Positions 1 through 12,300 of a stretch of 64,000 nucleotides of DNA are shown one piece after another. Source of the stretch: Thioalkalivibrio nitratireducens DSM 14787 (GTDB lineage: Bacteria; Pseudomonadota; Gammaproteobacteria; Ectothiorhodospirales; Ectothiorhodospiraceae); NCBI RefSeq assembly GCF_000321415.2, contig NC_019902.2:2294001-2358000 (forward strand), in the 5' to 3' direction. The notes beneath the pieces were generated by a model. That model did no database searches. It saw only the letters and a list, made by a program, of their open reading frames with translations, and was not told where the DNA came from. Position numbers and translations under genes: made by a program. The first letter of the stretch is position 1; the number at the start of each line of letters is the position of its first letter.

Positions 1-205
1 GCAGACCGCCGTTGGTCACGATCTCGTCGCCCTTCGACAGGGCCTCGACCATCGCCCGGTGCTCTTTCGCCCGCTTGCTCTGCGGGCGGATGATCAGAAA
101 GTACATGATCGCGAAAAAGATCGCGATCATGATCAGGAACTCGATCATGCCGCCACCGGCGGCGGCGCCCTCCTGCGCATGGGCCGCGGAAATGAGAAAG
201 TCCAT
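1..205 (-). CDS. yajC: Preprotein translocase subunit YajC (C-terminus outside window)
   Basis: YajC is the small inner-membrane partner of the SecDF-YidC complex that assists Sec-dependent export. The visible N-terminus begins MDFLISAAHAQ, followed by a Gly/Ala stretch, one hydrophobic membrane segment (about residues 20-40, IEFLIMIAIFFAIMYFLII), then the typical RPQSKRAKEH and GDEIVTNGG motifs of the family. ATG at 205 is preceded by GGAG at normal spacing. The gene runs off the left edge after about 68 of the usual ~110 residues. It lies downstream of queA and tgt on the same strand, the usual gammaproteobacterial order queA-tgt-yajC-secD-secF, so secD and secF are expected just outside the window. 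Confidence 0.95.
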   Translation of the reverse strand, partial: MDFLISAAHAQEGAAAGGGMIEFLIMIAIFFAIMYFLIIRPQSKRAKEHRAMVEALSKGDEIVTNGGL

Positions 206-374
206 CTGGTTGCTCCGTTCGAAAGGGTCGGGATTGGTTTCGCGCCACCGGCCGAACCGCGCGCCACGCGCTGTTCAGATCCCGGCCCGAGAGACGCCGC
301 TGCAGGGACACCGCAAGGGCCTCGCCGGGCTCGGGCAGGCCCTCTGGGCCGGCAGCGATTCAAGACGGGCCGGA

Positions 375-2547
<2,173 letters not shown>

Positions 2548-2714
2548 GGCGCGCGATGCTATCACGGCCCCGCGGTCCATACGCCCGTCCATACGCACCT
2601 GGGGCCGAGTTCGGCGATCGGCCGCATCCGGCAACCCGAACCGGCCAGCCGCGGCCGATGGCCACCGCCCCGGTTCGGGTCGCCGGCCGGCAGCGCTCAG
2701 CCGCGATGGCCGGA

Positions 2715-2744
2715 TCACTGCAGCGCCCGATTTTGCGGTACACT
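2715..2744 (+). promoter_or_regulatory. Candidate sigma-70 promoter for the tRNA pair
   Basis: A -10-like TACACT at 2739-2744 lies 11 bases before the tRNA-Leu 5' end. A weak -35-like TCACTG lies at 2715-2720 with 18-bp spacing. This is inferred from position and a partial consensus only. Confidence 0.3.
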
Positions 2745-2755
2745 TCCCGGCCCGC

Positions 2756-2843
2756 GCCGGGATGGCGGAACTGGTAGACGCGCCGGACTCAAAATCCGGT
2801 TCTGGCAACAGAGTGCGAGTTCGATTCTCGCTCCCGGCACCAT
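2756..2843 (+). tRNA. tRNA-Leu (anticodon CAA)
   Basis: Acceptor stem GCCGGGA pairs with TCCCGGC. The anticodon stem CCGGA/TCCGG encloses loop CTCAAAA, giving anticodon CAA (reads UUG). A long class II variable arm and a TTCGATTCTC T-arm follow, and the 3' CCA is encoded. The total is 88 bases with CCA. The tRNA-Thr gene follows 51 bases downstream and is probably co-transcribed. Confidence 0.96.
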
Positions 2844-2894
2844 CGTTGACCGGCCCGGCGGTTTGGCACCGTGGGCATGGGGAAGGTCTGTCCG

Positions 2895-2970
2895 GCCGGT
2901 GTAGCTCAGCTGGTAGAGCATCTGATTTGTAATCAGAGGGTCGCGGGTTCGAATCCTGTCGCCGGCTCCA
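2895..2970 (+). tRNA. tRNA-Thr (anticodon TGT)
   Basis: 76-base cloverleaf with encoded CCA. The acceptor stem is GCCGGTG/CGCCGGC (one U-G pair), the D-arm contains AGCTCAGCTGGTAGAGC, the anticodon stem TCTGA/TCAGA encloses TTTGTAA (anticodon TGT, reads ACA), and the T-arm contains GGTTCGAATCC. Confidence 0.97.
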
Positions 2971-3366
2971 AACACTTGATCGGACATGGACAGCTCCGAT
3001 CGCGACCGGTCGCTGAAGGCAGCGGCCGCACAGCGCCAGGGACCGACCCGGGACCGCGTGGACGGTCTCGCCGGCACCCAGGTTACGGGCCACGGACAGC
3101 CCAAGCGTAGAAGATCACGACCGGCCACGTGAAGCGCAATGCGTTCCTGAACCGCGGAAGCTTATCCGCCGAACCCCGGATGCGTGAAATGGCCTCTGTG
3201 CCGTCCAGCCTGCGGCCACGTCCTGGAAGCCACGCAACAGTCATTGTTCAGCTGAGCACGCGAAGCGATTGGATTGGGACAGTCCGTTCAGATTGCCGAA
3301 TGAAAGCGGCCAGACGGATGGCGTAAGAGCCTCGCCGCAGGCAGCGTTCAACAAGGCGACACTTAA
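2971..3366. other. Non-coding stretch after the tRNA pair
   Basis: About 400 bases in which I see no convincing gene, RNA or repeat. Short open frames here have no recognisable product. A MITE target site begins at its right edge. Confidence 0.5.
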
Positions 3367-3374
3367 TTTTCACG

Positions 3375-3532
3375 GGGAGCATTACACTTTTGTCCCGACC
3401 CTGTGACAGTGCGGTTTTTGGCCTAGCGCCATCACATGGATACGGCGCAAAAATATCAACATGTTACGGCGCGCACGCTGAAATATCAGCCACTTGCACG
3501 GATTTCGTCTGGGACAAAAGTGTAATGCTCCC
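3375..3532 (+). mobile_element. MITE copy A, perfect terminal inverted repeats, 8-bp target duplication
   Basis: 158-bp element without coding capacity. It begins GGGAGCATTACAC and ends with the exact complement GTGTAATGCTCCC; the perfect inverted repeat spans 22 bp on each side (3375-3396 and 3511-3532). It is flanked by the direct repeat TTTTCACG (3367-3374 and 3533-3540), a clear 8-bp target duplication. A second copy in opposite orientation lies at 62551-62709, and the same terminal sequence, with one change, opens the DUF4338 element at 60031. Confidence 0.9.
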
Positions 3533-3570
3533 TTTTCACGAAGCCTCCGCCGCGAGCAGGCCACCGTTCT

Positions 3571-3808
3571 GCGTCGGTCGTCATTGCGAGCGAAGCGCGG
3601 CACTAATGCGCGCAGCGCATTGAACAGCCGAAGGCTGGCCCGCAGGGTGAGCGCAGCGAATAATCCAGGCGGCGTTGGGAGAACTGATGCCGTCTGGATC
3701 GCCACGTCCTGCCACGCTGCGCTCGCGGCTTAAGGCCTCGCTTCTCGCGATGACGTTGGTAACGAAGACGGCCCGTTCCAATTCGCGGAGCTTCCGTGAT
3801 AATCAGGA
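3571..3808 (+). repeat. Long intergenic repeat, copy A (inverted relative to 39318-39530)
   Basis: Block starting GCGTCGGTCGTCATTGCGAG, containing hairpin-forming GCGCGCAGCGC and CGATGACG elements, and ending CTTCCGTGATAATCAGGA. The reverse complement of essentially the whole block, with small indels, recurs at 39318-39530. It is non-coding and ends just beyond the 3' end of the SF1 helicase. Confidence 0.8.
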
Positions 3809-3827
3809 GGCGACATGTCTTCGATAC

Positions 3828-5972
3828 TCACGACAAAGACCTTGATCGCGGCCCGACCAAAAACGCGCTGCCCTGTCCGAAATAGCTGATGAACACACGA
3901 CTCATGGCACGCGTGACGGCGACGTGGAACAGCGCCCGCTCGGTGAGTTCACCGGCCCTGCGTTCGGTCGGATCCTCGGAGCTTTCGATGGCCTGCCGGA
4001 GCGGGATCACACCCTCATTCACGGCCGCCAGCATCACGTGGCGGAACTCCAGCCCCTTGATCCGGTGCATGGTTGCAAGCCGCACGCCCTCCTGCGCACG
4101 GTTGTCGGCCAGCTTGCGGCTCAGTCGAATGCAGCCGGAGCCACGTGTCCTGAGTCCCCTCTCGTAGCTCTCCACCAGTGCGTTGGTTCGGGCAACCACG
4201 CAGATGTCCTTCAGCTCCGCGCCTTCCTGTTGCAAACCCCTCACCTGCTCGGCGAGCCAGTCCAGCTCCTCCTCCTGGCCGGCAAACCCGCGGACGGTCG
4301 GCGGCACCCCATGCACTAACGACCGGTAATCGCTGGTGGAATCCTCGCCTCCATCGAGGTCATCGATGGGCTCTCCTTCCAATACCGCGACCGCGAACCG
4401 CCGGGTTTCCTCGGTGGTGCGGTAATTGATCTTCAGCTTCCGGCTGCGGCCGCGCACCTCGATTCCGCAGGCCCTGAGCGTGTAGCGGCGGCGATAAATT
4501 CGCTGATGACCATCCCCCACGATGAAGATGTCGTTCGCTCCCGGCGGGACCAACAGTCGGATCAGGCGCATCACCTGCGGCCCCATGTCCTGGGCCTCAT
4601 CGACGACCACGGCGTCATACGGCAGGTAGGCCTTGCCGCTCGCCAGCAGGTCGGCCGCATCCTGGGTGGCGTCCTCGCTGCATTTCAGGCCACGCTGATG
4701 CAGTTGGATCCGGAGTTCCTCGAACACGCTCCAAAGCGCGGCGCGCTGTGCACGGGTGAGCGGCACCCCGCGTCCGACGCGTTTCGCACGGAAATACTGG
4801 GCGCGATCCGTGACCCGCTGCGGCAGAATCACCCGATCCCACTCCTCGCGGTAAAAACTCTCGGGGAGCGGTGGATCGGCAGGGCGTGCATCCAGCGCGG
4901 CACGCCAGCAGGCCTCGTACTGCGGATTGCCGTCGTAAACGATCTGATGCGGGTAGTTCTGCCGCTTGAGGAAACGGCTCACCCACGCATCGATGTGGAC
5001 GACCTCGATCCGTTCCAGCTCTTCCAGCGAGCAGATCTTGCGCAGGTTCTCGGCGATATCGGTGGCCAGGTTCGCGGTGAACGTGGTGAACAGCACCTTG
5101 CGGTCCGGTGCGCTCAGCGCGTGGCGCACGAGCCAGCGCGCGCGGTGCATCGCGACCACCGTCTTGCCGGTGCCCGCGCCGCCGAGCACCCGGATCGGAC
5201 CGTTGACACGCCAATGCACGAGCCGACGCTGGGACGGGTGCAGAAAGACCCGCCACTTCTCGAGCGGAGCCACGAGCATCGCTTCGAGTTCCTGGTCGTT
5301 CTCGACGACGTGGAAGCTACGCTGGCTCTGCTCACGCGTCAGTGCGGTCGCGAAGTCTTCCGTGTCCACCGCCTCCGCCTTGGCCGCGTACTCCTGGATG
5401 ATCTCCTGCGGATCGCTGCCCGCCGCGATCAGATACAGCGCCTCGAAGGCTTCCTTCGGAAGCAGCGTCTCGAGGCGTTCGAGCTCCTCTTCGGTCTTCA
5501 CTTCCTTCACCCGTGCCAGCCGATCGTGCGGCACCCCGATGCGCAGGAGTTCGCGCTCCCGCAGGCTGAACAGGGGCGGCTGCGCAACTTCAACCGCCGG
5601 GGCCCTCTCCGGAGTCAGGACCTCAGAGTCCGCTTCGAACAACTGGAGGCTTCCGGTTTCCGGGTGAACCCCGCAGGTGTGGCGGCGGGCCCAAGCGTAG
5701 GCATCATCGTGCTTGTCCACCCACAGCAGCACGTACACGTCGCCCTTTTCAGGGCTCAGTACAATCCCGCGGTAGTCCTGGTCGATGCGAACCGACCGGA
5801 AGTTCGCGTCCCGCGCATCGTTGATCCTCTCGTAGTTGATACCCGAACTGAACGGATCGTTGCGGAACTTCGTAACGAAGTTCATCACCTTTTTCTGCTG
5901 GGCCTTCGGGATCGTCGCGTAGGCCTGCAGGAAATCCGTCGAGATGGCAACGGTGGGTCTCATTTCGCTCAC
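3828..5972 (-). CDS. SF1 (UvrD/Rep-type) DNA helicase with RelE/ParE-like N-terminal domain
   Basis: 714-residue predicted ATP-dependent helicase. Residues 1 to about 100 resemble the RelE/ParE fold (FLQAYATIPKAQQKKVMNF, DANFRSVRIDQDYRGIV, VYVLLWVDKHDDAYAWA). After a linker come SF1 motifs: Walker A GGAGTGKT (264-271), Walker B VVVDEAQD, motif III-like IVGDGHQRIY, motif IV INYRTTEETR, MHRIKGLEF and the C-terminal VAVTRA. The likely start is GTG at 5972, with GGAGA a few bases upstream; an in-frame ATG lies nine bases on. It lies downstream of the 2141-residue helicase on the same strand, separated by a REP array, and the two are probably one functional unit. No antitoxin gene is adjacent, so the RelE-like part more likely binds nucleic acid or a partner than acts as a free toxin (inference). 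Confidence 0.85.
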   Translation of the reverse strand: MSEMRPTVAISTDFLQAYATIPKAQQKKVMNFVTKFRNDPFSSGINYERINDARDANFRSVRIDQDYRGIVLSPEKGDVYVLLWVDKHDDAYAWARRHTCGVHPETGSLQLFEADSEVLTPERAPAVEVAQPPLFSLRERELLRIGVPHDRLARVKEVKTEEELERLETLLPKEAFEALYLIAAGSDPQEIIQEYAAKAEAVDTEDFATALTREQSQRSFHVVENDQELEAMLVAPLEKWRVFLHPSQRRLVHWRVNGPIRVLGGAGTGKTVVAMHRARWLVRHALSAPDRKVLFTTFTANLATDIAENLRKICSLEELERIEVVHIDAWVSRFLKRQNYPHQIVYDGNPQYEACWRAALDARPADPPLPESFYREEWDRVILPQRVTDRAQYFRAKRVGRGVPLTRAQRAALWSVFEELRIQLHQRGLKCSEDATQDAADLLASGKAYLPYDAVVVDEAQDMGPQVMRLIRLLVPPGANDIFIVGDGHQRIYRRRYTLRACGIEVRGRSRKLKINYRTTEETRRFAVAVLEGEPIDDLDGGEDSTSDYRSLVHGVPPTVRGFAGQEEELDWLAEQVRGLQQEGAELKDICVVARTNALVESYERGLRTRGSGCIRLSRKLADNRAQEGVRLATMHRIKGLEFRHVMLAAVNEGVIPLRQAIESSEDPTERRAGELTERALFHVAVTRAMSRVFISYFGQGSAFLVGPRSRSLS

Positions 5973-6035
5973 ATCGGTCTCCGGTCGATCATGGTGGCCG
6001 AATCGCAGGCGTGCCGGTCAGCGGTGTCGAATGGC

Positions 6036-6297
6036 GGATGACGGGCTTCGCCCTCTTCCGCCCTACAGGGGGGCGTCGCCGCGCCGGGGGCCGGCGGATG
6101 ACGGGCTGCGCCCTGTTCCGCCCTACAGGGGGCCATTGCCGCGCTGGGGGCCGGCGGATGACGGGCTGCGCCCTCTTCCGCCCTACAGGGGGCCATTGCC
6201 GCGCCGGGGGCCGGCGGATGACGGGCTGCGCCCTGTTCCGCCCTACGGTGGCGAGGGTGGTCGTGTAGGGTGGAAGAGCGAAGCGTCATCCGCCATG
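6036..6297. repeat. Tandem REP array, four units of 60 bp
   Basis: Units begin GCGGATGACGGGCT at 6036, 6096, 6156 and 6216, each containing TTCCGCCCTAC and GC-rich spacers with an exact 60-bp period. The last unit is followed by an inverted GTAGGGTGGAA...TCATCCGCC half-site, as in a BIME-type pair. The array occupies the gap between the two helicase genes. Confidence 0.92.
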
Positions 6298-6312
6298 CTG
6301 AGTTTGTCAGGT

Positions 6313-9300
6313 TCACGGCGTAAGCCTGCCCGTCAATTCGGCGATCACCGCATCGTCCAGACCGTCCAACACGGTCCAGCCCAGCCGCTCCAGGCCCGCG
6401 CGCCCCGATTCGTCCACATCCGCCACCACCGCAATCCGCTGGTCCCGCCACAGGAGTTCGACCTCGGGCAGCACCGCGCCCGCCTCGTCGACCAGCTCGA
6501 TCCCGACCTCCGGTGGCGGCACCCCGGCATCGCGCAGCCGAAGCACACGTTCCCCAAACAACGAATTCTGGGCGATCTCCTGCCATTGCAACGCATCGCC
6601 GTCGTCGGCCTCGGACCCCTCCCCGGACGGTTCAGCCGCCCGAAACACCACGCCGTACAGCCCCTGCTGGATGCCCCGAGCAGAAGCGAGCGTCAGCCGC
6701 GGCAGGAACTGAAGCAGGTTCGCCGCACCCCAGAACATGCCCCAAAGGGTCTCGAAATCCTTGTCCTGCCGGGCCTGCTCATCGTCCATCCCGAGGTGCA
6801 CTCGGATGTCCGCTTGCAACCCCTGCAAATCGCCCCCGGCGGCCGCCTGCATCGCACTGCGTGGAAGGCAGACGCCGACATCGATCCCCGCCATCGGTGT
6901 GTCGTCACCGCCGGTTGCAGGCAGCAATCCACCCAGGATTCTCGGGTCCTGCTGCGTGCCACTCCAACCGGCGTGCACCGCCTCCGGGAACCGCGACTGC
7001 ACGTCCTCAAGCAAGGCATTCCGAAACGCGGGGTCCTGCACGCTGCGCGAATCCAGCCACCCCAATGCCCGGGACAACGCGGCAAACCGCAGCCTGTCCA
7101 GGTTCTCCGTGTCGCCCGCCAAATAAGCCAACAACCAGCCAAATGGTCCCTTGTCGATGAAGCCGCCATAGGCCAAATAGGGATCCCAGCCACCGCTGGG
7201 CGCGAGTCGGGTGAACAGCGTCTGCATCGTCGCCTGCTGCCCCGTCTTCAACAGCTGTGCCGCCGGGTTGACCTGCTTCATGCCCGGCATCGGCAGCGTG
7301 TGCCAGCTCAGACTCCACACCCGGAAGCGGCCGCTGTCGAGCAAGGCCTGACGCTTCAGGGTGTCGTCGTCCGCCTTGTTCCAGTGATACTGGAACCCGT
7401 CCATGAAGACGGCCACCGACAGCAGACCCGGCGCCTCGCGTACCGGCCACAGCACGAAATCGGGCTTCGTCTTCACCGCAGCAACACCCTGCCCCGGCCC
7501 GAGCTGCACCTGCGGTTCCACTTTCCAGGCCGCGGCGCGCTGCCCGGCACGCTGGGGCAGCACCGACAGAAAGAACCCGGATTTGCCGTGCACGAGTTGG
7601 GGCGAGAGCGTCACCCCGGGCGCGTTGGCCAGCGCGTCCACGAAACGCTGCTCGAGCTCGCTCTCCAGCAGCGCATTGATGTCCACCGACGCGAGCCCGT
7701 CGATCGGCTGGAGGGTGTCGGCGGCGGCCAGGATCTTGCCCAGGATCTCCTCGGCCGCCTTGCGCGAGATTTCGTCCATCCGGCGGCTCTCGCGGTAGGC
7801 GAGCAGGCAGCGGTAGCAGCCATCGCTGGTTTCGTCTTCGCGACACTCGCAGCGACTGACCACCTCAAAGGCCGCCCGCAGCAAGTTCATCAGGTTATCC
7901 GGCTGGCGCAGCAGCTCCTTCAGATAACCGGTACCGCCCGGCACGCTGTCGAACAGCACCAGAAAGTGCTTGCGGCTCTCGCCGCCCGCGGGCTCGGACT
8001 GGTGCGCCACCTGGATATGACCGACATCGCCGCGGAAGAAGCGGCGCAGGCCCAGGTTCAGTGCCGCAATCAGGGAGTGCAGCCGTGTTCCCGACGACCC
8101 CACCTCGGCCAGCGGCAACAGGATCCGCACCGCCTCGGACTCCAGCTCCCGAAACAGGTACAGGCTGTCGAAATAGTCGGCTTCGCTCTCCTCGGCACCC
8201 GGCTTGCGCAGCTTGCAGTCGTAGGCATGCTGGAAGGATGCGCGCTCGCGCCCGCCTTTGCGCCGCACCTTGCCGCAGTGCCGGCACAACTGGAATCCGG
8301 GCCGCGAGGCCAGTTCGCCGGCCACCGCAAACTCGTGGGATTCCACACCCGGCTGGCCGAAGTTCACCTCGCGCAGCTTCACCCGCGGCAGGTATTCGAA
8401 ACCGAACGGCAGTTCCTCCGATGCCAGCCGGTAGGCCTTGCCCACACTGGACAGGGGCACGTCCACCAGCATCTGGCGCTGGAAGAACGCCGGCGTGCGC
8501 TGGTCGCTGTCATCGCCGATGCGGCTGCCTCGGTCATCCGCGGTGGCAAACACCTGGCGCAATTTCAGCAGCGTGCGTTTGCGCCCGGCATCGGCCCATT
8601 GCGGGCTCCCGCAGCGCGGACAGACCGTGTGCGCATCTCCGCTCTCGGTCACGTTCTCCATGTAGTGGCAGCGGTCGCAGAGCCGCCACTCCTGCGCGCT
8701 GCTCACCGAGAGATCCACCTGATCGATCTCCACCCGCCGGCCAACCGCGTAAAAGCGGTTCATCGGTGCCAACTCACTCAGCGCAGCCACCGCCGGGCGC
8801 TGCATTTCAAAGTTGATGCGCTCGTAGCGACGTCCCGACTCACCCTCGTCCCGCTCCGCCTGAGTCACGCGCCGCAGGATCACCGAGTGGATGGTGACTC
8901 CCTCTTCCGGGAACGCGTAGTTCGGCAACAGGCCCTCGTCGGTAAAGAAATTCAACGTGGGCTTGCCATTCATTCGCCGACGCAGCGCCATCAGCGCGCC
9001 GCGTTCGGCCAGCACGGCCTCGAGTTCCTCCCGGACCCGATCGTCCTGGGGTTGTGACTCCAGACGTTCCTTCTGTTTCTTCAGACGATCGATCCGGGCC
9101 GTAAGACTCTTGCGCTCCTGCACCAGTTGGTGCAGCCGGTTCACCAGCCGGACCGCCATCCCGGAGGTTCCGCCGCCGCCAAACAGGAAGGTGCCCAAGT
9201 GCTCGCGCGACTCGTCCGGAAGATCCGGGAAGAAACCGAGAAAGCTGCGCAGGATCTCGGCACGGTGGCGTTCCACGAACTCAAGCAGTGACAACGGGAA

Positions 9301-12300
9301 GCGACCGCCGGCCTCCGCTTCGACCCCGTTCAGGGTTTCCTGCAAGTTACCGGGAATCGCGGAATCGTCGATCCCGGATGCGGCCCAGCGATCGAAACAG
9401 TAGGCGATGAGCTGCCGCTCAAGGACCGCGGTCGCCTGAAGGAACACGCCCGGCGGACGCACCTCGCCCGCCAGCATCGCGAGCGGATCGGCGTAGAAAT
9501 AGAGATCGTGTTTGTGTGCGTTCGCCAGGGTCACGGTCAGCGCATTGCCGTCCCGCCTTCCGGCGCGGCCGATCCGCTGGAGGTAGTTCGCCTGCCCCGG
9601 AGGCACGGAACACAGCAGCACCGCAGAAAGATCGCCGATATCGATCCCCATTTCGAGCGTCGGGGTGGCGGAGAGCAGGTTCACGTCCCAGGGCGCGTCG
9701 CCATCGATGAAGGAATGCTCCACCATGTGACGCGTCTCGCTGTCGAGCAGCGCAGTGTGCTCCGCCGCGACCAACCGGTGCAGCGCCCCGCTCGTGCCGC
9801 CGGAGGCTGGCAATGCAACCGTGGACGGCTGGTAGATGCCCGCGCAAGGGCTGCGCAAGCAGGGCATCTCGGTCCAGTCGCTGAGCTCCTGTCGTGGCAC
9901 CTGGATCTGATGACCGCAGCGTTCGCAGGTCAGCGCCGCCACCGCCGTCGTGCAGATCCAGCGCTCCGGGTCCAGACCCCAGACCGAGTCACCACCCACC
10001 TCTTGTTCGATCAGGAAACCATCCTGCGTGAGCTGCCCGAGCACCCGCTGGATCACCTGGCGGTATTCGGCAGAGGCCAGCACCGCATCGCCCACCGCGA
10101 GCGTCTTGTCGAACCAGTCCGCATAGCCCGAGCGCCCATCGGCCGCGAGTGCGGTGAACGACCGCCCCACCCGGCCCAATGTCACGAGCGCCGGCGGAGC
10201 GGCCGCACCCCCGTAATTCGGCATGTGCGGGGTGCGGTAGAGCGCGTAGGGTTTGCCGCGATCCTGGATGTAGCCATCCAGCATCGGGTGATAAAAGGCA
10301 CCGCCCACGCGCATGCGCCAGAGGAACCCCAGCAGGTAGCGCAGCACGGGCGTCTCACCGATCCCGCGCAAGGAGCCGATCTCCTCCGAAAGCCGCTGGG
10401 CCAGGCGCGTTGCGGACTCCCGGAGCGCCCCCGGATCCGGCCCGACGGCCGCGACACGGGAACGTTCCAGCGTGCGCCCGATCCGGGCACGCAGGCCGAA
10501 CGCCTGCAACACCTCCCAGGTCAGGCGCTGTTCCACCCACCCGGGAACGGCGCTGTGCGGCGGGAGCTGACCCTGGACTTTCAGATATTCGTAGTCCCGA
10601 AGCCACTCCATGTTCGGTGCGATGAAGGTGCCGACGAAGCGCGCCTCACTACCGGTGCGGTTGCGCCAATAGCGCGGCATCTCGCTCGCGACCACCGACA
10701 GCGGCAGGCCCTCCCCCTGCGCCGTCACGAAACGCGCGATCGCCCCGCGGATCAGCGTGCTGTAGGTTCGGGCTCCGAAGAATCCTGCCCGATGCGCGGC
10801 GTCCTGCACCGCGTCGGAGAATGCGATCAGCTTGCGGTGGTCGTTGTATGGGCTGGCAAACAGCCGTCCGATCAGCACGCTCGACAACGACGCCGCGCGC
10901 GAGCCGATCAGGCTCAGCCCCTCGTGCGCGCCGCAGAACGGGCAGTCGTGGTGGCTGCGCTGGACGTTCAGCTCGCCCCGCGCCTGCGTGCGGCGCATGT
11001 TGGGCTCCCAGACCGGCACGACCGGGGCATCGCCCTTGCAGTGCGGGCACTGCGTCGCGCCAGCCTTGGGAAGCAGTTGCCCGCACTGCGGGCAGATCGC
11101 CCCCTCGATGCCCTTCGGCTCGGCCGGCGGTGTCCCCTCCAGCGGGAACAGCAGGCACATTTCCGGGTGATTGCCGAAATAGGTCCGGTAGATCGCTTGC
11201 AGGTCGGTCTCGAGCCGCCCTTCGTCCGCCTTGCGCACCGATAGCCAGCCAGTCGCATGACATTCGCGGCAGTGCACCACCGGCAAGTGCAGCGGCGATG
11301 CGAGGTCCGTCAGGTCGTCGGCGAAACGGAGCATCGGGCGGACTCCGACGTTCGCGACCAACCGGCTCAGCTCGCGCAGCCAGAGCTGCAGGCGCAGGGT
11401 CACGAAGGGCTGGCCCGGATCGTCGGTGCTCGTCGCGTGGGGATCGTTCGGACGGCGAGCCCACGAAACCAGTGCCAGGAGGCTGTCGAGCATTTGCCGC
11501 GCCTGTGCCGGCTCGATTCGGAACCGCTGCGCCCAGTCGGCCACCACGGCATTCACATCCAGCAACCCCGGTGCGTGCTCCAGCAACTCGCGGAACGCGC
11601 GGCACTCGCGCAGCCGCTCAGCGAGCTGAAAGCGGGCCTGCATCGCCACGGCCGGATCGCGTGCATCCAGCGCCGGGGCGTCACCCCCAAACCAGCGCAT
11701 CGCCAGCTTGCGCAGGTTGTCCACTGCGGCGTCCTGCACCTGCGCATAGCCGCCACCGTAGGTGCCGGTGGTGGGCCAGTTCGTGAAGCGGACCTCGGCG
11801 CCTGCCAGGAACTCCTCCGGGGTTTCCCGATCCTCCATCACCACCGCATCGGCATCGAAGGGGCTCGCGAACACCTGGGAGGCGTAGTCGATCAGTTCCT
11901 GGCCCGCCGACTCGCCACCCAGGGTCGCCGACGTCCCGACACAGGCAAGCCCTTCGCCCGGCAGCAGTCGATCGCGCAGGCGGCGGACCAGACAGGCGAG
12001 ATCGGTACCCTGGGCACCGTCGAAGGTATGCAGCTCGTCGACGACGAGATAGCGCAAGCGGCCCGGTTCGTTATGGCGCCACAGACGCTGGTCCCGCGGA
12101 CGCAGCAGCAGGAAGTCCAGCATCTTGTAGTTGGTGAGCAGGATGTCCGGCGGGTATTCGCGCAAGGTCTCGCGGCAGGTGATCACGCTGTCGCGGCTCA
12201 TCACCTTGTGCACCGAGGGTCCGCTGTCACCCACGTAGAGACCGACGCTGACCCGCCCGCGCAAGCTCTCCCGATCCCGGTGGATGTCGCGGGCAAAACG

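Noticed and set aside
3828-5972. Toxin-antitoxin interpretation of the RelE-like domain
   Set aside because: It is fused to a full helicase and no antitoxin gene lies next to it.
6036-6297. Short regularly spaced repeats as a CRISPR array
   Set aside because: The spacers are themselves repeated and the units are REP hairpins; no cas gene is present.
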